A stretch of 64,000 nucleotides of DNA, taken from NCBI RefSeq assembly GCF_017798165.1, contig NZ_CP059068.1:620001-684000 (forward strand). Direction: 5' to 3'. Origin of the DNA: Rhodoferax sp. AJA081-3 (GTDB lineage: Bacteria > Pseudomonadota > Gammaproteobacteria > Burkholderiales > Burkholderiaceae_C). The notes under the pieces are model-generated. The model saw nothing but the letters and a program-made list of their open reading frames with translations, did no database searches and was not told the DNA's origin. Shown here piece by piece: positions 8,667 to 17,882 of the stretch. Position 1 is the first letter of the stretch; each line of letters starts with the position of its first letter. A program made the position numbers and the translations under genes.

Positions 8667-11600
8667 TCAGTTGCTGACGCGCTGCGCTATGCGCTTGCCA
8701 CCCAGATAGATGTACTGCACCAGGCGAGAGTTGGGCAGTGGTGTGAACTCCACTAGCTGGTTGCCGTTTGAGCCATACATTTCGTAGGTCTTAAAGCCAC
8801 CCTTTGTGATGACGGATCGGTGGTTAGTGGCGTCATAGGCGTATTCGATCTTGTTGATGGGATCGGAGCAGTTGATACAACGCAAATTGGGCGCACCGTC
8901 GTACGTGTATGCAGTGCCGGAGGCACTGACGATGTTTCCGTAAGCGTCATAACCGTAAGTTGCGTTTCGGCTACCGGATACGCTACTCAAGCGGTTGCTA
9001 CCGTCGTACGTGTAGTTCAAGCTGGTGCCACCGAACACTTGGCTGGTAATGTTGCCGGTACCGTTGTAATTGATCGTCCCAGATCCCCATGGACCGCTGA
9101 CAGTGCTCAGGCGGTTGATGCCGTCGTAGGTCAATGTACGGTCGTAGGTGTTGTCTACCGAGTCATTTATGTTGGTAAGGTTGCCAGCGCCGTCATAGGA
9201 ATAGCCACTGCTGATATAGGTAGTTCCACCTCTTTGGGTGCTGAAGTTGCTGGGCCACAGTCGTGCGTTTTGACCATAACTTGTGGTCGTGCCATTTGCA
9301 TACGCAATCTGATTGATCTGCCCCGATGGCCAGTAGCTCACGCTATTGACATAGCCAGATACCTGCGTGGGGCGGCCCAGCGTGTCTGGCGCGTAATTGA
9401 CCGTAGCATTGGAGCGCGGATACGTGATCGCACTTAGCTGATCAAGTCCGTTGTAGGTGTAAACGGCTGTAAAGGTCAGACCATCAACCACCAAGGTTTC
9501 ACTCGTTAGATTGCCATTCCAGTCATAGCCAAAGCTTCGCGTTCCAGTGGATGAAGTGGCGGTCAAAAGTTTATGGACTTTGTTGTAGGTGTTGGTGACC
9601 GACGGTGTGCTGCCAGGGTAGGTGACCACACTCAACCGATTTTGATCGTCGTAGGTGTAATTGGTGGTACCCGAAGAGCCCACCGAACGGGACGTCATAT
9701 TGCCCGCTGCATCGCGCCCATACGTGGTGGCCCCAGTCTCCGGGTTGCTAACGGACTGCAGGTAGTAGTTGGAGTAGTAGCCATAGTAACGTGTCAAACC
9801 AGCTTGTGTGACTTGGGTCGTTAGATCGCGGCTATTGCGCTGAATCGAAACATTGGCGGATGACTCTGGTGCCGCTATGCCCATCAGGAACTGTTGATCT
9901 GGATTACCGTAGGCACGGTACGTAAACGTTGTCGACTTGCTGCGCTCGTCCGTGACGGTCTTGTTACCAGCGCCAAATGAAATAGTTTGGCTGGTGCTGT
10001 CGGCATTGGTGACTTTTTTGACCCGATTGAGAATGTCGTACTCGTAGGTGGTGCCGCTGCCGGACCCGGGATCGGACTCAAAGGTCTTGCGACCAAAAGC
10101 ATCAATTTGAAAAGTACGTGTGATTCCACCGAGGGAAACGCTAGTGGGTTGGCCAAAGCCGTTGTAAACGGTAGCTTCAGTCAACGACCCTCGCGTCGCA
10201 GTTTTTGAGGCCGAACCATACGAGATCGTTACGCTGGTGCCCGTTGGGTAATCTATCGACGTAACTCGGTTGAGGCCATCGTATCCAAACCCGGTGGTGC
10301 GCCCCTCACCATTGGTTTCCGAAGTGACATTTCCTGCGTCATTGACCACACGCGAGATAGATACCCCTTCCGGTTGGCTCTCGGTCTGTGGTATGCCGCG
10401 TTTGTAGTTCGAGTAATAGTGTTTCAGCGAACGCGGGAACGTGGTGGAAGAAACGCTGCCTTGCGAGTCGTAGGTATGGCTGGTTGTTACCCCATCACGC
10501 GTGATGGAAATCATGTTTCCATCTCCGTCAAAGTCGCGGGTGATAGAGCCCCCCGAAAAACTCTCGTTCTTAAGCTGATTGATGATCCATTTGGAAGTGT
10601 TAATGTTGTAGGTCAAGTTGGTGGTGCGATTGCCACCAAAAGTGCCAGACTCTGCAATGTTCGCCGGGTTGCCATACGTATCAAACCCACTGTAAGTGGT
10701 GGTGTAGGTGGCTCCTTCTCTCTCGATTACACGCTGAGTCAAGATTGGTGCATTGGTCTCACCCGCATCTACCTTCAAATTAAAGATTCCAGGGCGCAGA
10801 AAATTTTCCGACGAAATTTTTTGCTTGTCCCATGAGTAAGTTTCAGTTTGCAGACTTCCTATGGTTTTGGACTTCAACAACCCAACCGTCCAGACAGTTC
10901 CAGAGCTAACGTAGTTTGGCCCGATGTGGCGATAGACCTCTGTTCCACTGGGCGAGTTAATAGTTGTCGTGTCGAGGGAACCGGGTCCACCAGGGGAATA
11001 GGCAAACGCCCAACTCCCCCCCGCACTGCGTGACTTACTGGTTACGACTGTTGATCTGTAATAGGGGTTGGCTTGTGGATCAAAGTAGGCAAATCCGTAC
11101 CCATAGTTGATAGTTCCACCCTGCGGATAGGTGGTCTGACTCATTATGTAACTGCCAGGCGAAGTATTCAGATTACCGTAGTAGGTATATTGCCAGCTAG
11201 TCCCACCCGGACGGGTGACCGAGGTCAATTGATACTTGCCCGTCACGTTCTGTATAGCCTGGTAACCATAGTTGAACGTTTGACCTGCGCCAGAGATGGA
11301 GGAGATGCGTCTGAATAGTTCACCACTTTGCAAGGAATAGTAAGTAAACGAAATGCTCCGCCCGTCACTCGTCGAGATTCCGGTAATTTCAGGTGAGGCC
11401 AGTGATGCGTAGCTGATGTTGGCATAGTTGCCATTCCTGTCGGTGATCTTTGTGGTAAACCACGCATAGATTGGGCTGCCTATTCCGACGTTCGCCATTT
11501 GGGTCATCTCGTACTGGGTGCCGTCTGGTGAATACACCGTCAGGCCACCAGGCCCGCTTAAGTTGCAGTCGGCCCTCCAGCGCTGTGTAGTTAGCATCAG

Positions 11601-12071
11601 CGGCGATGTACCGCCGGTGAAGGCCAGCATCTGACGGCTACCATCCGGCAATTCCAGAACTGGGTTATCTGAGACCGTCAGTGCGTTGCTGTTCAAGCAG
11701 ATGGAATTGTTCTTTTTTAGAACCCGGCCAAAATGAATGGTCCAACCTACGCCGGTTAGCGACTCATAAGTCGCAGGATTCAGAGGATCGACCGACGCGC
11801 TGTTGTATGAGCGCACCACCTTGAGGTCAAATCCGCCATTGCCAGGAATGTGCAAATCGACATAGTGTTGTTGCAGCGATCCGGTGAATGGGTCAATCTG
11901 TTCATTGAAGCTTTGATTGACGTAACTGCGGTTGGGACTTAAGCCGGGGTCGCGATAGAAGTCCGGGATGACTTCTTGGGCCATGACGACTGTCATCGGT
12001 AAGAAAAAGAGTGATGCCACGAGCCATTTGACCTGCGCCACCGACGCACAATAGAACTGAATCTTCTTCAC
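8667..12071 (-). CDS. Secreted YD/RHS-repeat shell protein lacking its core and toxin
   Basis: The 1134-residue protein starts at GTG (12069-12071) with AGGGAG five bases upstream. A Sec-type signal peptide of about 31 residues ends in VMAQ. The N-terminal part (about 32-110) resembles the region that opens RHS/DUF6531 proteins. The rest is rich in YD repeats, such as YTYDDQNRLSVVTYPG and FGYDWNGNLTSE, which form the hollow beta-shell of RHS toxins. The protein ends at LVQYIYLGGKRIAQRVSN. In ordinary RHS proteins this motif leads straight into the core beginning YYH.D..GSP. That core is instead found at the end of the next gene, 26 bases downstream. The pair therefore looks like one RHS protein split in two. 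A shell-only role, such as holding the partner, is inference. Confidence 0.85.
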   Translation of the reverse strand: MKKIQFYCASVAQVKWLVASLFFLPMTVVMAQEVIPDFYRDPGLSPNRSYVNQSFNEQIDPFTGSLQQHYVDLHIPGNGGFDLKVVRSYNSASVDPLNPATYESLTGVGWTIHFGRVLKKNNSICLNSNALTVSDNPVLELPDGSRQMLAFTGGTSPLMLTTQRWRADCNLSGPGGLTVYSPDGTQYEMTQMANVGIGSPIYAWFTTKITDRNGNYANISYASLASPEITGISTSDGRSISFTYYSLQSGELFRRISSISGAGQTFNYGYQAIQNVTGKYQLTSVTRPGGTSWQYTYYGNLNTSPGSYIMSQTTYPQGGTINYGYGFAYFDPQANPYYRSTVVTSKSRSAGGSWAFAYSPGGPGSLDTTTINSPSGTEVYRHIGPNYVSSGTVWTVGLLKSKTIGSLQTETYSWDKQKISSENFLRPGIFNLKVDAGETNAPILTQRVIEREGATYTTTYSGFDTYGNPANIAESGTFGGNRTTNLTYNINTSKWIINQLKNESFSGGSITRDFDGDGNMISITRDGVTTSHTYDSQGSVSSTTFPRSLKHYYSNYKRGIPQTESQPEGVSISRVVNDAGNVTSETNGEGRTTGFGYDGLNRVTSIDYPTGTSVTISYGSASKTATRGSLTEATVYNGFGQPTSVSLGGITRTFQIDAFGRKTFESDPGSGSGTTYEYDILNRVKKVTNADSTSQTISFGAGNKTVTDERSKSTTFTYRAYGNPDQQFLMGIAAPESSANVSIQRNSRDLTTQVTQAGLTRYYGYYSNYYLQSVSNPETGATTYGRDAAGNMTSRSVGSSGTTNYTYDDQNRLSVVTYPGSTPSVTNTYNKVHKLLTATSSTGTRSFGYDWNGNLTSETLVVDGLTFTAVYTYNGLDQLSAITYPRSNATVNYAPDTLGRPTQVSGYVNSVSYWPSGQINQIAYANGTTTSYGQNARLWPSNFSTQRGGTTYISSGYSYDGAGNLTNINDSVDNTYDRTLTYDGINRLSTVSGPWGSGTINYNGTGNITSQVFGGTSLNYTYDGSNRLSSVSGSRNATYGYDAYGNIVSASGTAYTYDGAPNLRCINCSDPINKIEYAYDATNHRSVITKGGFKTYEMYGSNGNQLVEFTPLPNSRLVQYIYLGGKRIAQRVSN

Positions 12072-12545
12072 TTTTTCTCCCTGAAAATGTCGCTCGAAAA
12101 ATCGATGAGAACGGACACAATCGAACGCAAACCAACAGCCGGCAAAATTCGCCAGGCAAAGGTTTTCCCGCCGATAACAGTCAGCGTGAGTGCTCGAATG
12201 AAAGAATTGAGCTCGGACTTAAAGTCCAGCTTTAGCCTGTCGCTAAATTGACGTGCAGATGCTGCTGAAGAGCAGCCTTAACAAAACGACGCGCCTAGTC
12301 GTCGCCCTTTGGCCATGCAGTTTGACTGCGACGAAGTGAATAAACCGGCATCGAGCTGGTTTCCATATTTCCCCCTGAACAATATTTTTTTTGCTACTGC
12401 AATTATTGCTAACTCCCTATAGCAAATTACGAGGCGTTGCACTTCTTTACAAAATAGAAACCTACCCTGAGCTTTTCACTTTCTTCAGTTTGTTCAAACT
12501 TTCAGTGTGGTGAAATCGCCGTAGCACGTCACAGCGAACAGCAAC
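12072..12545. other. Intergenic region between divergent RHS and kinase genes
   Basis: No gene is seen in these 474 bases, which must carry promoters for both directions. The right half is clearly AT-rich (about 12,370-12,470). It contains the inverted repeat TTGCTA-N8-TAGCAA at 12406-12425, a possible operator. No convincing sigma-70 promoter pair was found by eye. Confidence 0.5.
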
Positions 12546-13838
12546 ATGTCTTCTTCCACGCCCCTGCAAATCGGTAAATACCAGATCGAGCGCGAGTTGG
12601 GGCGCGGCGCCAGCGGTGTGGTGTACCTGGCCCGTGACACGTTCCGGGACAACTGGGTTGCCATCAAACAGATACACCCCCACCTGCTGGTGGACCCGAC
12701 GCAGGCAGGCAAATACCGCCGCCTTTTGCACAACGAGGCGGTGCTGATCGGGCAGATCAACCACCCACACATCGTGTCGCTGATCGATGCGGACGAGCGG
12801 GCCAACCCGCCCTACCTAGTGCTGGAGTATGTGCAAGGGCATTCCCTGGAAGAGCACACCCAACCCAACACCTTGCTGCCGGTGCCCGAGGTGCTGGATA
12901 TCGCCTTCAAGTGTTGCAATGCGCTGGAGTACGCACATGCGCACGGGCTGGTGCACCGCGACATCAAACCGGCGAATATTCTGCTGCGCAACGACGGTGA
13001 TGTGAAACTGACCGACTTTGGTGCAGCCATGTCACAGAACGGTGATGTGACCCAGGTGGCGGGGCTGATGGGGTCACCCGCCTATATGTCGCCCGAGCAG
13101 ATACGCGAAGAGTCGCTCACCGCACAGTCCGACATGTTTTCGCTGGGGGTGGTCCTCTACGAACTGCTGACAGGCCAAAAACCGTTCCAGGGCGACACCG
13201 ACTACGCCACCATTTACAAAATTGGGGCAGAAGACCCCGCGTCCATCCGGGTGCTGCGACCAGAGTTGCCCAAGGCGCTGAGTGACCTGGTGCGCACCGC
13301 CCTTGCCAAGAAACCCGAGGACCGGTTTGCCGACTGGGGAGAGTTCGCCAACGCCCTGTTTGGCGCCAACAGCAGCGTGGTCAAACTGACCAGCCAGCTG
13401 ACCGAGTTGGAGCAGTTCCAGAAGCTGCGCAAACTGGTCTTCTTCCGCAGTTTCAGCGACGTGGCCATCTGGGAAACTTTGCGCTTGGGCCGCATCCGCT
13501 CTCTGGAGCGCGGCAGCGTGCTGATGAAAGAAGACTCCGTTGGCCGCTCGTTTTACCTGCTGTTGGAAGGTTCGGTCAAAGTCACCAAAAAAGACCTGGC
13601 GCTGACCCGCTTGAAGGCCGGTGTGAGCATTGGCGAAATGGCGTATCTGCAATCCGGTGAAAACGTGCGATCGGCCACCGTTACGGCAGAGACAGATATT
13701 TCCGTGCTCAAACTCAAAAGTGTCTCGGTCAAGCAGGCCTCGGTAGAACTGCAGTCTTGCTTTGACAAGGCGTTTATCAAGATGCTGGTCACGCGCCTGA
13801 TTGCCGCCAACCAGCAGCTTTCCGAGTGGGATGTGTAG
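12546..13838 (+). CDS. Serine/threonine protein kinase fused to a cyclic-nucleotide-binding domain
   Basis: The first ~265 residues form a Hanks-type kinase: GRGASGVVYLA glycine loop, VAIK lysine, catalytic HRDIKPANILL, DFG in LTDFGAAM, and SPAYMSPEQ in the activation segment. All key catalytic residues are present. From about residue 300 to the end there is a cNMP-binding/Crp-like beta-roll, with the phosphate cassette GEMAYL and the NVRSATV arginine retained. No transmembrane segment is visible, so the enzyme is probably cytoplasmic. The layout recalls kinases controlled by cyclic nucleotide binding, but ligand and substrates are unknown. No Shine-Dalgarno motif is obvious before ATG 12546. 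The gene diverges from the RHS pair and is followed by a small unknown gene. Confidence 0.9.
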   Translation: MSSSTPLQIGKYQIERELGRGASGVVYLARDTFRDNWVAIKQIHPHLLVDPTQAGKYRRLLHNEAVLIGQINHPHIVSLIDADERANPPYLVLEYVQGHSLEEHTQPNTLLPVPEVLDIAFKCCNALEYAHAHGLVHRDIKPANILLRNDGDVKLTDFGAAMSQNGDVTQVAGLMGSPAYMSPEQIREESLTAQSDMFSLGVVLYELLTGQKPFQGDTDYATIYKIGAEDPASIRVLRPELPKALSDLVRTALAKKPEDRFADWGEFANALFGANSSVVKLTSQLTELEQFQKLRKLVFFRSFSDVAIWETLRLGRIRSLERGSVLMKEDSVGRSFYLLLEGSVKVTKKDLALTRLKAGVSIGEMAYLQSGENVRSATVTAETDISVLKLKSVSVKQASVELQSCFDKAFIKMLVTRLIAANQQLSEWDV

Positions 13839-13914
13839 TGATTGAAAATATTGGGGGTGTAAAACCGCAGTTATTGCAGCACCACCGCGGCCCCAACGTT
13901 GCACACTCGCGCGT

Positions 13915-14232
13915 ATGCGCTTTAGAAACAGCTTTTGGGCTCTGCTGGGCCGCAACACCGCCGGTGCGCCGGACGAGGTGATGGAAAGCGTGCGCAGGGC
14001 CATGTTCAGGGCGCTGGACACCTACTGCGATGATGACCGCACGGGCATCAACCGCCGCATCGACAGCGCCCAACACATTGCCGAACTCTGGTACCTGCGC
14101 CCCGACCTGATGGATGCCATTGCCACCCGCCACCAGGAGGCCACGGCACGCGATTGCATTGCGAAAATCACAATCTTGTTTGACGGCTACCAGCCCGGTG
14201 CACACAGCCCGTCACACTTCGCCACGTTGTAA
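13915..14232 (+). CDS. Small conserved-looking hypothetical protein
   Basis: This 105-residue protein is mostly helical in appearance, with charged patches (DDDRTGINRRIDSAQHIAELWYLRPDLMDAIATRH). It has no signal peptide and no membrane segment. It lies 76 bases after the kinase gene on the same strand and converges with the LysR gene. The codon pattern and absence of a longer overlapping frame support a real gene. I do not recognise the family. Co-transcription with the kinase is possible, because the gap is short and shows no terminator. Confidence 0.6.
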   Translation: MRFRNSFWALLGRNTAGAPDEVMESVRRAMFRALDTYCDDDRTGINRRIDSAQHIAELWYLRPDLMDAIATRHQEATARDCIAKITILFDGYQPGAHSPSHFATL

Positions 14233-14254
14233 AACCGGGCAAGGCGTTGCGGCA

Positions 14255-15166
14255 TTACTTGGCCGTCGTGCACCAGTCCTGCTGTGTCACATACGCCAAC
14301 AGGTACTCCGAAAACCGCTGCGCCGCGGGTGACAGGGGCCTGTCCCTGCGGGTAAAAACCAAAAACTTGCGCCGCACCATGGGAGCCAGGGGGCGGCTTT
14401 GCAACTGGTGCAGGCGTATCAGGCTGCTGGCGTACGGCAAACAGGTGGTCACGCCCAGGCCAGCGCTGACCATGGCAAAGGCCGTGGTCATAAAGCCGAC
14501 CTCGTTGGCCGGGTTCAGCGCCTCGTCGTGCAGGGATTCGTGCAGGTCGGCCCGCAGGCGGTGCGTGAACTCACCCTTGAGTGCAATCACCGGGTAACGC
14601 AGGGCGTCGTCCCAGGTCACACGTTTTTTCTTGTTCAGGGGGTGGTCCGACCGGAACACCACGACAAAGGGAATCTCGAACAACGTCTGGGCCTCAATAT
14701 CAGCCGAAGGCTCGCGCTCCGGCCCCACGCCAAAGTCCACCTCACCGCTGTGCACCTTGGGCAACACATGCTCCACCATGCAGTCGGACAAGCGGATTTC
14801 AATGTCCGGGTACTGCTGTCTGAAGCCCGCTATCACCTCCGGCAACACGGATGCCGACATAAGCTGCGGCGCCGCCACCCGCACCAGGCCACGCTTGAGG
14901 GCTTTCAGGTCGGTGATGGTGTCCAGCGCACCGTCCAGGTCCTGCAGCAGGCGCGCCACCAGCGGGTAAAACTCGCGCCCGGCTTCCGACAGGCTGACCT
15001 TGCGGGTGCTGCGGTTGACCAGTTGCACACCCAGGGTCTGCTCCACCTCCTTGATCAGGCCGCTCAATGCCGATTGGGTCACATGCAGACTGGTGGCTGC
15101 ATCGGTAAAACTGCCAGAGTCGGCCAAGGCCACAAAGGCGCGCAATTGGCGCAGCGTGATATTCAT
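14255..15166 (-). CDS. LysR-type transcriptional regulator
   Basis: This 303-residue protein opens with the LysR winged helix (MNITLRQLRAFVALADSGSFTDAA, then SALSGLIKEVEQTLGVQLVNRSTR, residues 1-60). A two-lobed periplasmic-binding-protein-like sensor domain follows from about 90. It is divergent from the VOC-fahA-maiA operon, with 104 bases between the starts, the normal arrangement for a LysR protein acting on the adjacent operon. The inducer is probably an intermediate of tyrosine/homogentisate breakdown, but this is inferred from the neighbours only. Confidence 0.9.
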   Translation of the reverse strand: MNITLRQLRAFVALADSGSFTDAATSLHVTQSALSGLIKEVEQTLGVQLVNRSTRKVSLSEAGREFYPLVARLLQDLDGALDTITDLKALKRGLVRVAAPQLMSASVLPEVIAGFRQQYPDIEIRLSDCMVEHVLPKVHSGEVDFGVGPEREPSADIEAQTLFEIPFVVVFRSDHPLNKKKRVTWDDALRYPVIALKGEFTHRLRADLHESLHDEALNPANEVGFMTTAFAMVSAGLGVTTCLPYASSLIRLHQLQSRPLAPMVRRKFLVFTRRDRPLSPAAQRFSEYLLAYVTQQDWCTTAK

Positions 15167-15270
15167 AAGTTATATGTATAAATTCATCATAAAAATCTGT
15201 TTGAATGATAGATCAATCTCCCCTCTAATAGCGGCCATTGACCCGTTTAACGCCCTGCAGGAGAAACACC
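15167..15270. promoter_or_regulatory. Divergent promoter region between the LysR gene and the aromatic operon
   Basis: These 104 bases are AT-rich near the LysR start (TTATATGTATAAATTCATC at about 15170-15190). They must hold both promoters and the LysR binding site. No exact operator could be assigned by eye. A good ribosome binding site (CAGGAGA, about 15258-15264) precedes the VOC gene. Confidence 0.5.
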
Positions 15271-15813
15271 ATGCTCATCAAGAAGATCCACCATGTGGCC
15301 TACCGCTGCATCAATGCCAAGCAAACTGTGGAGTGGTACATGCAACACCTGGACATGGGTTTTGTGCTGGCCATTGCCGAAGACGAAGTGCCTTCCACCA
15401 AGGCACCCGACCCGTATATGCACGTATTTCTGGACGCCGGCAATGGCAACGTGCTGGCCTTTTTTGAGCTGCCCAACAGCCCCCCCATGGAGCGCGACAA
15501 GAACACCCCGTCCTGGACACAACACCTGGCCTTTGAGGTCGGCACCCTGGCCGAACTGGAAGCGCAAAAGACCAAACTGGAAGCCGCCGGCATTGAAGTG
15601 ATTGGCGTCACCGACCACACCATCTTCAAATCCATCTACTTCTTTGACCCCAACGGCCACCGCCTGGAACTGTCGGTGAATGTTGCCACCCCCGCCATGA
15701 CCAAGGCGCTGGACGATGTGAAATGGGACATGCTCAACGAGTGGGACCGCACCAAGAAGGCACCCAAACACGCCGCGTGGATGCACAACGGCCAAGGCAT
15801 TCCCGGGCAATGA
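15271..15813 (+). CDS. VOC (glyoxalase/extradiol-fold) family enzyme
   Basis: The 180-residue protein has the paired beta-alpha-beta-beta-beta modules of the vicinal oxygen chelate superfamily. Likely metal ligands are the histidine of KIHHVAYR near residue 6, the histidine of TQHLAFEV in the second module and the glutamate of GHRLELS. It is the first gene of an operon with fumarylacetoacetase (ATGA overlap) and maleylacetoacetate isomerase. Position suggests a role in aromatic ring cleavage or clearing a side product. It is too short to be 4-hydroxyphenylpyruvate dioxygenase and is not the cupin-type homogentisate dioxygenase. Start ATG 15271 is supported by CAGGAGA. Confidence 0.8.
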   Translation: MLIKKIHHVAYRCINAKQTVEWYMQHLDMGFVLAIAEDEVPSTKAPDPYMHVFLDAGNGNVLAFFELPNSPPMERDKNTPSWTQHLAFEVGTLAELEAQKTKLEAAGIEVIGVTDHTIFKSIYFFDPNGHRLELSVNVATPAMTKALDDVKWDMLNEWDRTKKAPKHAAWMHNGQGIPGQ

Positions 15814-17141
15814 GCACCATGATGACCACCAACGAAACCCACAACCCCGCGCTGCGCAGCTGGGTCGAATCTGCCAATGCCGAGGGCACGGATTTCCCTA
15901 TCCAGAACCTGCCTTTTGGTGTGTTCCGCCGTTACGGCAGTGCCGAGAGTTTTCGCGTAGGCGTGGCCATTGGCGACCAGATTCTGGACATCACCGCCGC
16001 CCAGGCCAAAAGTGTGTTCACGGGTGATGCCGATACCGCCGCCCTGGCCTGCTGCGCACCCACGCTGAATGCCTACATGGCACTGGGCTCCCACGCTTGG
16101 TCGGCACTGCGCCTGGCCTTGTCGCGCGCGCTGCGCGAGGGTTATGCGCTGCAGTCCGCACTGAGCACCTGCCTGGTCGACCAGGCCGATGCCGAATATG
16201 CCGTTCCGGCGCAGATTGGTGACTACACCGACTTCTACACATCGGTCCACCACGCCACCAACATCGGCAAGCTGCTGCGGCCCGACAACCCGCTCCTGCC
16301 CAACTACAAGTGGATTCCCATTGGTTACCACGGCAGGTCTTCCAGCATCGGCATCTCAGGCCAGGAGCTGCGCCGCCCGGTCAGCCAGGTCATGCGCCCG
16401 GGCGCGACGGAGCCCGTGCTGGCCGCCAGCGCACGCATGGACTACGAGCTGGAGATGGGCATCTTCATCGGCCCGGGCAATGCGCTGGGCGAACCTGTAT
16501 CCATGGCCCAGGCCGAGCAGCATGTATTTGGCCTGTGCCTGTTCAACGACTGGTCGGCCCGCGATGTGCAGGGTTGGGAATACCAGCCGCTGGGCCCCTT
16601 TCTGGCCAAGAACTTCGCCAGCACCGTGTCGCCCTGGATCGTGACCATGGAGGCGCTGGCACCGTACCGACAGGCGTGGACCCGTGCTGAAGGCGACCCG
16701 CAGCCCCTGCCCTACCTGGACTCGACCGAACTGCGCGAAAGCGGCGCGGTCGATATCGAACTGGAAGTCTTCATCCAGACCGCTGCCATGCGCGAAAAAG
16801 GCCTGGCCGAACACCGCCTGTCCCACAGCAATTTCCGCGACGCCTATTGGTCCGTCTCGCAAATGGTGGCGCACCACACGGTGAACGGCTGCAACCTGCA
16901 GCCTGGCGATTTGCTGGGCAGTGGCACACAGTCCGGCCCCGCGTTAGACGAGGCAGGTTCCATGATGGAGCTGTCCAAGGGCGGCAAAGAAGCAATCACC
17001 CTGCCCAATGGCGAGAAGCGCACGTTTCTGGAAGACGGCGACACCATCATCTTCCGCGGCGCTTGCCAGGCGGCCGGCGCCGCGCGCATCGGTTTTGGTG
17101 AGGTGCGTGGCACGTTGCTACCTGCCCGTGCTTTGGCTTGA
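15810..17141 (+). CDS. fahA: Fumarylacetoacetase
   Basis: This 443-residue enzyme hydrolyses fumarylacetoacetate to fumarate and acetoacetate, the last step of tyrosine/homogentisate degradation. It shows the N-terminal SH3-like region (NLPFGVFR) and the catalytic FAH fold, with DYTDFYTSVHHATNIG, IPIGYHGRSSSIG and YELEMGIFIG. LFNDWSARDVQGWEYQPLGPFLAKNF carries metal and substrate residues. Length fits the true fumarylacetoacetases, not the shorter FAH-domain hydrolases. The start is taken as ATG 15810, which overlaps the VOC stop (ATGA), so translation is probably coupled. The 3' end overlaps a possible ATG of maiA. Confidence 0.93.
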   Translation: MSTMMTTNETHNPALRSWVESANAEGTDFPIQNLPFGVFRRYGSAESFRVGVAIGDQILDITAAQAKSVFTGDADTAALACCAPTLNAYMALGSHAWSALRLALSRALREGYALQSALSTCLVDQADAEYAVPAQIGDYTDFYTSVHHATNIGKLLRPDNPLLPNYKWIPIGYHGRSSSIGISGQELRRPVSQVMRPGATEPVLAASARMDYELEMGIFIGPGNALGEPVSMAQAEQHVFGLCLFNDWSARDVQGWEYQPLGPFLAKNFASTVSPWIVTMEALAPYRQAWTRAEGDPQPLPYLDSTELRESGAVDIELEVFIQTAAMREKGLAEHRLSHSNFRDAYWSVSQMVAHHTVNGCNLQPGDLLGSGTQSGPALDEAGSMMELSKGGKEAITLPNGEKRTFLEDGDTIIFRGACQAAGAARIGFGEVRGTLLPARALA

Positions 17142-17155
17142 TGGAGGACAAACCC

Positions 17156-17806
17156 ATGCTCCAGCTCTACAGCTACTTCCGCAGCTCGGCCTCGTACCGG
17201 GTGCGCATTGCGCTCAACCTCAAGGGCCTGCCCTTTGAGTACGTGCCCGTCCATTTGCTCAAAGACGGTGGCCAGCAGCACACTGCCGAATACCAGCGCA
17301 TCAACCCCGCCGAACTAGTGCCCACGCTGGTGGATGACGGCCAGGCCATAGGCCAGTCCCTGGCCATCATGGAATACCTGGACGAGACCCGCCCAGAACT
17401 GCCCGCGCTGCTGCCGCGTGACGCACTGGGCCGTGCCCGCGTGCGGGCACTCGCGCAAGCAATAGCCTGCGAGATCCACCCGCTCAACAACCTGCGTGTG
17501 CTGCAGTACCTGGAAAAAGACCTCAAGCTAGACGAAACCACCAAGGCAACCTGGTACCGCCACTGGATCACCGTAGGCTTCACCGCCGTGGAGGCCTTGC
17601 TGGCCAACAACCCGCACACCGGCGCCTTCTGCCATGGCGACACACCCGGTCTGGCCGACTGCTGCCTGATACCGCAGATCGCCAATTCACGCCGCTTTGA
17701 GACGCCGCTGGATGCGTTTCCCACGATCCGCCGAATTGAAACAGCGTGTTTGGCGCTGGATGCTTTTGTCAAGGCTGCGCCGGCTTTGCAGCCAGACGCT
17801 GTGTAG
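17156..17806 (+). CDS. maiA: Maleylacetoacetate isomerase (zeta-class glutathione transferase)
   Basis: The protein converts maleylacetoacetate to fumarylacetoacetate, the substrate of the preceding gene product, using glutathione. The thioredoxin-like N-terminus has the zeta-class signature SYFRSSASYRVRIALNLKG, followed by NPAELVPTL and GQSLAIMEYLDE for glutathione binding. A helical C-terminal domain follows from about residue 90. ATG 17156 is chosen because GGAGG lies eight bases before it and it gives the usual MLQLYSYFRSS start. An ATG at 17141 overlapping the fahA stop would add five residues. Homologues of about 212-216 residues are typical. Confidence 0.92.
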   Translation: MLQLYSYFRSSASYRVRIALNLKGLPFEYVPVHLLKDGGQQHTAEYQRINPAELVPTLVDDGQAIGQSLAIMEYLDETRPELPALLPRDALGRARVRALAQAIACEIHPLNNLRVLQYLEKDLKLDETTKATWYRHWITVGFTAVEALLANNPHTGAFCHGDTPGLADCCLIPQIANSRRFETPLDAFPTIRRIETACLALDAFVKAAPALQPDAV

Positions 17807-17882
17807 CGGAACGCACCTTGATTGAGTTGATCTGGGGCATAGAATCGCCCCAAACAACTTGGGGCACCTTGCCTCACCTTCC

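Noticed and set aside
12072-12545. Small RNA or tRNA between the RHS and kinase genes
   Set aside because: No cloverleaf or terminator-ended hairpin could be made out; only an AT-rich promoter-like region.
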